A DNA stretch of 40,574 nt from Candidatus Methylomirabilota bacterium (lineage in GTDB: Bacteria; Methylomirabilota; Methylomirabilia; Rokubacteriales; CSP1-6): NCBI GenBank assembly GCA_035709005.1, contig DASTFB010000011.1:1-40574 (forward strand), read 5' to 3'. The position numbers and the translations under genes are program-made. Below the pieces are notes generated by a model, which searched no databases, had not been told where the DNA came from, and saw nothing but the letters and a program-made list of their open reading frames with translations. Position 1 is the stretch's first letter. Each line of letters starts with the position of its first letter. Positions 37,000 to 40,574 of the stretch are shown piece by piece.

Positions 37000-37178
37000 G
37001 GCTCTTAACAGGGCACGGGCACCCGGGCTGGCGCCACGCCCGTGCCCCGCCGGAAAGTCAGCCGGCCGCACTGACGGCGCCCGATCAGAGTCCCGACATC
37101 CGACGCCATGCCCGTGCCGCGCCGGAAGGCCAACTGGTTCAGCTCCCCAGGAGGCTGCGCCACTGTGGCCGCGGCACG
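37000..37178 (-). other. Hairpin- and repeat-containing spacer between accB and accC
   Basis: A 179-nt gap where most bacteria have a few bases. A perfect 10-bp inverted repeat, GGGCACGGGC (37011-37020) and GCCCGTGCCC (37038-37047), leaves a 17-nt loop. A 34-nt direct repeat (37031-37064 and 37103-37136) agrees at 27 positions, both copies containing GCCCGTGCC and GCCGGAA. A further 5-bp stem GTCAG/CTGAC lies at 37057-37061 and 37071-37075. No convincing ORF was found. It may be a decayed repeat element or a control region for accC. Confidence 0.5.
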
Positions 37179-37652
37179 TCAGCCCGCAGGGTCGATCAGG
37201 ACGAGCGGCTGGCCGTACTCGACCGGCTGGCCGTTCTCGACCAGGATCTTGACGATGCGGCCACTGGCCTTCGACTCGATCTCGTTCATCAGCTTCATCG
37301 CTTCGATGATGCAGAGGATCTGCCCTTCCTTCACGATGTCGCCTTCGCGGACGTACGGTTCGGCGGTCGGTGACGATGCGCGATAGAAGGTGCCGACCAT
37401 CGGCGCCTCGATGGTGGTGAGCTTGGCCGCGGCGACCGCGTCGACGACGGGGGCAGGCGCCACGGTCCCGGACGGGTCGGCTGGCGGAGCGGCCACGGGC
37501 GCCACCGCTCGGCCGCGCTGCAGCCGGACCCGCAGCTCGCCGATACTGGCTTCGATCTCGGTCAGGTCCAGCTCCTTCAACAGGAGCGCGAGCTGGCGAG
37601 CCAGTTCGGTGATGTCGGCCTGCCCGCGCGGCGCTGGTCCGCTGGACGGCAT
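37179..37652 (-). CDS. accB: Acetyl-CoA carboxylase, biotin carboxyl carrier protein
   Basis: 157 residues. The N-terminal helix region ([22 protein letters not shown]) is followed by an Ala/Pro linker (about 48-75) and the biotinyl domain [17 protein letters not shown]...[11 protein letters not shown], in which K120 is the biotinylated lysine. Includes the thumb typical of acetyl-CoA carboxylase BCCP (PTAEPYV). Starts in a TGATG overlap with the efp stop. The carboxyltransferase genes accA and accD are not in the window. Confidence 0.96.
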   Translation of the reverse strand: MPSSGPAPRGQADITELARQLALLLKELDLTEIEASIGELRVRLQRGRAVAPVAAPPADPSGTVAPAPVVDAVAAAKLTTIEAPMVGTFYRASSPTAEPYVREGDIVKEGQILCIIEAMKLMNEIESKASGRIVKILVENGQPVEYGQPLVLIDPAG

Positions 37653-38221
37653 CAGCCGGCCGCCGCCACGCGACCCAGGTACACCCCGGTCCGCGTGTCA
37701 ACCTTCACGACGTCGCCCTCGTTGAGAAAGAGCGGCACCTGAATGACGGCGCCCGTCTCCAGACGAGCGGGCTTGGAGCCACCCTGCGCAGTGTCGCCCC
37801 GCACGCCCGGTTCAGTCTCGACGATGGCCAGCTCGACAAAATTCGGCAGGTCGATGGCGACGGGTGCGCCGTCGATGTATAGCATCTCCACCTGCATGTT
37901 CTCCTTGAGGTAGTCGCGGACGTCGCCCACCTCGTCCTCTCCGAGCCCCACCTGCTCGTAGGATTCGAGATCCATGAAGTGATAGCGGTCGTCTCGGTAC
38001 AGGAACTGCATCGTCTTTTCCTCGAAGTCGACCAGGTCGACCTTCTCGCCCGAACGGAAGGTGTTATCGATCACGTTGCCGCGTCGCATGTGCTTGAGCT
38101 TGGTGCGAACGAACGCCCCGCCCTTGCCCGGCTTGACGTGCTGGAAGTCGACGATCGCGTACGGCTCGCCATCGAAGACGATGCGAAGCCCCTTTTTGAA
38201 CTCAGCCGTCGACACTTGCAT
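37652..38221 (-). CDS. efp: Elongation factor P
   Basis: 189 residues, the standard three-domain EF-P. It rescues ribosomes stalled at polyproline. The tip of domain I reads [14 protein letters not shown], with K33 at the modified position (K34 in E. coli). Domains II and III follow ([29 protein letters not shown] in segments; [30 protein letters not shown] in segments). No epmA or epmB modification gene is nearby. It is 3 nt from the TPR protein gene and overlaps accB by one base. Confidence 0.97.
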   Translation of the reverse strand: MQVSTAEFKKGLRIVFDGEPYAIVDFQHVKPGKGGAFVRTKLKHMRRGNVIDNTFRSGEKVDLVDFEEKTMQFLYRDDRYHFMDLESYEQVGLGEDEVGDVRDYLKENMQVEMLYIDGAPVAIDLPNFVELAIVETEPGVRGDTAQGGSKPARLETGAVIQVPLFLNEGDVVKVDTRTGVYLGRVAAAG

Positions 38222-38224
38222 AGC

Positions 38225-38854
38225 TCAACCTTTACGACGGAGGCGCATCCGGAGCGCCTGCTCCAGCCCCTGGCGCGCGTCGGAATTGTCCGGCTCGTGA
38301 CGCAGCATGCGGCCGAAGACCTGGGCCGCTTCGTCGGCGAGGTTCTGCTCCAGGCAGGCCCGGCCGAAGGAGGCCGTCGCGAACGTATCGTCGGCCAGCA
38401 CTCGGCCCAGGCCAGCCGCCTCGTTGGCGGCCGGTGGCGCTGCCCGCAACAGACCCAGGAGAGCCCGGGACTCGCGATCGCCGCCGTCCAGCCGCACGGC
38501 GGTCTCCAGATGCTGGACGGCGACGTCGAGTCGACCCTGCCGCCGATGAGTCTCCGCCGCTAACCGGTGACATTGGACGTCGTTCGGGCTGACGGCGAGA
38601 ATCGCCGACAGCTCGGCGAGGGCCTCGTCGAGCTCGTCCTGACCGAGCAGGGCCTTGGCGAGGATCAGTCGCGCCGTCGTGTAGTGAGGATATCGTTCCA
38701 GTCCTTCCCGACACAGCCTGATGGCATCTTCCGTCCGGCCGACCTTCCGGTAGAGGTCGGCGAGCTGGGCGAACGCGAGCGAGCTGGGATCCCGCTGCAG
38801 CCGTTCCTCCTGCCGACGGATGGCGTTGGCGGTCGTCGCGTCATCCACCGGCAT
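38225..38854 (-). CDS. Tetratricopeptide-repeat protein
   Basis: 209 residues from the ATG at 38854. TPR units can be read as LAFAQLADLYRKVGRTEDAIRLCREGLERYP, then TTARLILAKALLGQDELDEALAELSAILAVSP and VQCHRLAAETHRRQGRLDVAVQHLETAVRL (in segments), with two further degenerate ones near the end. Probably a cytosolic protein-protein scaffold; the partner is unknown. Another ATG at 38899 (15 residues longer, GAGG 4 nt upstream) is possible, but the -35/-10 promoter lies inside that extra stretch, favouring the shorter form. First gene of the efp-accB-accC-thiE unit. Confidence 0.8.
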   Translation of the reverse strand: MPVDDATTANAIRRQEERLQRDPSSLAFAQLADLYRKVGRTEDAIRLCREGLERYPHYTTARLILAKALLGQDELDEALAELSAILAVSPNDVQCHRLAAETHRRQGRLDVAVQHLETAVRLDGGDRESRALLGLLRAAPPAANEAAGLGRVLADDTFATASFGRACLEQNLADEAAQVFGRMLRHEPDNSDARQGLEQALRMRLRRKG

Positions 38855-38863
38855 AGCTAATCT

Positions 38864-38893
38864 GTTATACGGACCGTCGGATTTCGTTGTCAA
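38864..38893 (-). promoter_or_regulatory. Sigma-70-type promoter of the TPR-efp-accB-accC unit
   Basis: On the minus strand TTGACA (38893-38888) and TATAAC (38869-38864) are 18 nt apart: a perfect -35 and five of six -10 bases. Only 9 nt separate the -10 box from the ATG at 38854, so the transcript would begin at or within about three bases of that ATG and carry no Shine-Dalgarno, that is, a leaderless or near-leaderless mRNA. Confidence 0.6.
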
Positions 38894-38951
38894 AACCATT
38901 TCGCCTCATGGCCTAGTCTAGCCTATAACCAACAAACCCGAGAGGTTAGGG

Positions 38952-38977
38952 TGAGGGGCCGGCCGGCCGGCCCCTCA
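38952..38977. terminator. Perfect 26-nt palindrome between the TPR gene and the integrase remnant
   Basis: The sequence is its own reverse complement over 26 nt: TGAGGGGCC, then alternating GGCC blocks, then GGCCCCTCA. It would form a 13-bp GC-rich cruciform or an RNA hairpin. It lies 27 nt after the integrase stop on the minus strand, where an intrinsic terminator would be expected, but no T-run follows in either direction. It may be a terminator of the Rho-independent L-shaped kind or a repeat end. Confidence 0.4.
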
Positions 38978-39003
38978 AACACCCAGAGAACTCTCAGAGG
39001 TCG

Positions 39004-39654
39004 TCATCGCGAACGGCCCTCCGCCTGGGGGGCCGTCGGGGCGGTCGTCGGCAGGGTATCGACATACGCCTGGGTGCGGATGATGGTCGCCCGCAGATCC
39101 TCCTCATCGACGATCGAGTACCGCCGGAAGATCGCCGCGGTCTTGTGGCCCGTGACCGCCATGCAATCGCTCTCGGAGTTGCCCGCCCGGCGGAGGTTGC
39201 GCGCTGCGGTCCGCCGCAGATCGTGGAAGAGCCGTGCCCGGACCTTCTGCCGGGCGCCGCTGACGGGGTCAACGACCACGCTGAGGCCACGGGGATGGGC
39301 GGCCGCCTCGGCGTCACTGACGACGCTGTAGGCGCCCGCCTCGATGCAGGCGGTAGTCCACGCCTTGTGGAAGTGACCCAGGGCCTGGCCGTCGGCCCGG
39401 CAGAACACCGTCCCCGGATCGGGCAGGCCCTGGACCGTCCGTTTGGTCCGGGCCGCGGAGGCGCGATCAATGATCGCCGCGAGATCACCATAGAGGACCA
39501 TCGTCCGCGCCTGCTTGTTCTTGGACTTGCGCCACGAGAGCCGCAGGGCCCGGCCCTCGACATCGACGTCCCCCCAGCGCAGCGAGCGGATCTCGCCGAC
39601 CCGCCAGCCGGTCAGATAGCCCCAGCGCGCGGGGTCGTGGAGCTCAACCGGCAG
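39004..39654 (-). pseudogene. Tyrosine recombinase (phage integrase) catalytic domain, 5'-truncated
   Basis: The open frame (216 codons after an in-frame TGA at 39655-39657) begins LPVELHDPARWGYLTGWRVG and holds the whole catalytic domain of a tyrosine recombinase: box I Arg (TGWRVGEIRSLRWGDVD), the beta-hairpin Lys (WRKSKNKQAR), box II HDLRRTAARNLRRAG, the GHKTAAIFRRYS segment with the His and the nucleophile Tyr. The SAM-like N-terminal and arm-binding domains, normally about 150-200 residues, are missing; the sequence beyond 39655 is unrelated. The first ATG in frame (39501) would give 165 residues without the catalytic Arg. It is therefore a remnant. Confidence 0.8.
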
Positions 39655-39737
39655 TCAGCTTTGCGTATCCCTCCCCCACCGAGGGCATGCAGCGAGGCCG
39701 TCTGCGGAGTCGGCGCGTCAGCCCCCCGCGCCGAGGG

Positions 39738-39923
39738 ATGGCCGGCCTGGCAACGTACTGGAACGTCGTCGATGTCATCGAGTTTGATCGCCACGCGGAG
39801 CCCTGGGTGCGGGTCGGCTACTACCGCCGGGCGCCGGGCGATCAATGGCCCCGATGGGCGTTGCGGGTTCCGGAAACTCTGACCCCTCCCTTTCCGGAAA
39901 TGTTGGCCGGTCACCAGCCCTGA
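39738..39923 (+). CDS. Short ORF of unknown function, possibly cut by the IS
   Basis: 61 codons reading MAGLATYWNVVDVIEFDRH, then AEPWVRVGYYRRAPGDQW. The Trp/Tyr/Phe-rich composition differs from the random Arg/Pro shadows of this GC-rich sequence and looks like real protein. The GAGGG directly before the ATG leaves no spacer, so expression is doubtful. Its last part overlaps the two TTCCGGAAA repeats that probably mark the IS21 left end, which suggests the C-terminus comes from insertion. An earlier in-frame ATG is at 39687. I do not recognise the family. Confidence 0.35.
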   Translation: MAGLATYWNVVDVIEFDRHAEPWVRVGYYRRAPGDQWPRWALRVPETLTPPFPEMLAGHQP

Positions 39924-40574
39924 GCTCAGGCTCTTCCCGTGCGCGCCGCGGCCCGAAGCGGCGCCCGGAGAGGGGGAGGGGTGATCGCCGCCATGACTCG
40001 GCATGAGATCCAGATTTTGCGCGCAGTCGGAATGGCCCAGAGAGCGGTCGCGGCGAAGACGGAGACCTCGGTCCGCAGCGTCCGGCGCATCGAACGGGAA
40101 GCGCCCGTCACGACCGGGGACACCGCGGCGCTGATCGAAACCCGGAAGATCGGTCGGCCTTCGACGGCCGCGCCGTGGGCCAGCCAGGTCGAGGCCTGGC
40201 TGCGGGAGGATCACGCGGTGCCCGGCATCGAGATCGTGCGCCGGCTCCGGGAAGAGCATCGGTACCGGGGCGGCAAGAGTGCAGTCTACGAGCTGGTGCG
40301 CCGGCTCCGCCCCAGGCCGCTGGCACCCCTGGTCCGGTTCGAAGGCGTGCCCGGGGAGTTCAGCCAGCATGACTTCGGCCAGGTCGACGTCCGCTACCAG
40401 GACGGTCGCCTCGAACGCGTGCACTTCTTCGCCAGCCGGCTGAAGTGGAGCCGCATCGTGCACGTGGTGCTCGTCCCCGACGAGCGCGAGGAGACGCTCA
40501 TCCGTGCCCTGCTCGCCGCTCTCGAGGCGTTCGGCGGCGTGCCGCTGGTGACCGTCTGGGACAATCCCAAGACG
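39868..40574 (+). mobile_element. IS21-family insertion sequence, left part (cut by window end)
   Basis: The element is identified by its istA-type transposase at 39993. Upstream, TTCCGGAAA occurs twice (39868-39876 and 39892-39900), 24 nt apart; repeated short motifs at the ends are typical of IS21-family elements, where they bind transposase. The exact left end is not fixed; a TG dinucleotide start could lie near this point. The right end and istB are outside the window. Confidence 0.6.
39993..40574 (+). CDS. istA: IS21-family transposase IstA (partial)
   Basis: 194 residues visible with no stop before the window end. The N-terminal helix-turn-helix (about 4-35, RHEIQILRAVGMAQRAVAAKT) is followed by IGRPSTAAPWASQVEAWLRE and the second DNA-binding part VPGIEIVRRLREEHRYRGGKSAVYELVRRL in segments. 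The DDE domain begins with EFSQHDFGQVDV (first catalytic D127) and reaches VTVWDNPKT (second, D190). The third acidic residue lies outside. A GTG at 39981 is in frame, but GGAGGGG touches it; the ATG at 39993 has a 12-nt spacer. Members of the family need the IstB ATPase helper. Confidence 0.9.
   Translation, partial: MTRHEIQILRAVGMAQRAVAAKTETSVRSVRRIEREAPVTTGDTAALIETRKIGRPSTAAPWASQVEAWLREDHAVPGIEIVRRLREEHRYRGGKSAVYELVRRLRPRPLAPLVRFEGVPGEFSQHDFGQVDVRYQDGRLERVHFFASRLKWSRIVHVVLVPDEREETLIRALLAALEAFGGVPLVTVWDNPKT

Noticed and set aside
38994-39563. A second minus-strand open frame over the integrase
   Set aside because: It is a Ser/Arg/Pro-rich frame-shifted shadow; the catalytic motifs are all in the 39004-39654 frame.
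39612-40463. A 283-residue minus-strand open frame across the IS21 left end
   Set aside because: Shadow of istA and the small ORF; no family features and an Ala/Pro/Arg/His composition.

Overview
The window is 40.6 kb of GC-rich bacterial chromosome. Gene content and style suggest an uncultured soil or groundwater bacterium of the Rokubacteria/Methylomirabilota or deltaproteobacterial kind: Zn-binding forms of S14, S4, L36 and L24, many GTG starts, 4-nt ATGA/GTGA overlaps, a LIV-type ABC transporter beside hydantoinase-type genes, and long Ala/Pro/Arg/Lys-rich tails on ribosomal proteins. The taxonomic guess is inference; no rRNA gene is present to settle it.

Region 1 (1-15869, + strand) is the complete S10-spc-alpha ribosomal super-operon in the textbook order: end of tuf, then rpsJ-rplC-rplD-rplW-rplB-rpsS-rplV-rpsC-rplP-rpmC-rpsQ-rplN-rplX-rplE-rpsN-rpsH-rplF-rplR-rpsE-rpmD-rplO-secY-adk-map-infA-rpmJ-rpsM-rpsK-rpsD-rpoA-rplQ. 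Only two breaks exceed 100 nt. The rpsJ-rplC gap holds a 112-bp MITE/REP-like inverted-repeat element. The rpmJ-rpsM gap holds two perfect hairpins where the alpha operon begins.

Region 2 (15871-22612, - strand) is a housekeeping cluster transcribed trxA-trpE-trpG/pabA-thiL-CNNM/CorC-CNNM/CorC-dienelactone hydrolase. It converges on rplQ with one base between stop codons. The trpE reading frame continues with TrpE-like sequence upstream of its first usable start codon.

Region 3 (22742-24097, + strand) is an orphan NtrC-type sigma-54 response regulator, divergent from trxA.

Region 4 (24106-34949, - strand) is a ten-gene catabolic unit transcribed livK-livH-livM-livG-livF-maoC-like-MOSC-FAD oxidoreductase-hyuA-hyuB. 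It has overlapping or nearly touching genes and a near-consensus sigma-70 promoter inside the 3' end of thiE. An amide or amino-acid importer, an ATP-dependent hydantoinase/oxoprolinase pair and a sarcosine/glycine-oxidase-like flavoprotein together suggest uptake and breakdown of a cyclic ureide, lactam or N-methylated amino acid. The substrate is not visible from sequence. This is the best candidate in the window for an uncharacterised pathway.

Region 5 (35013-38854, - strand) is a second housekeeping unit, TPR protein-efp-accB-accC-thiE, with a near-leaderless promoter upstream and a hairpin-rich 179-nt spacer between accB and accC.

Region 6 (38900-40574) is an accessory edge: a perfect 26-nt palindrome, the catalytic half of a tyrosine recombinase with no N-terminal part, a short ORF of unknown function, and the start of an IS21-family istA transposase cut by the window end. 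No tRNA, rRNA or CRISPR array was seen.
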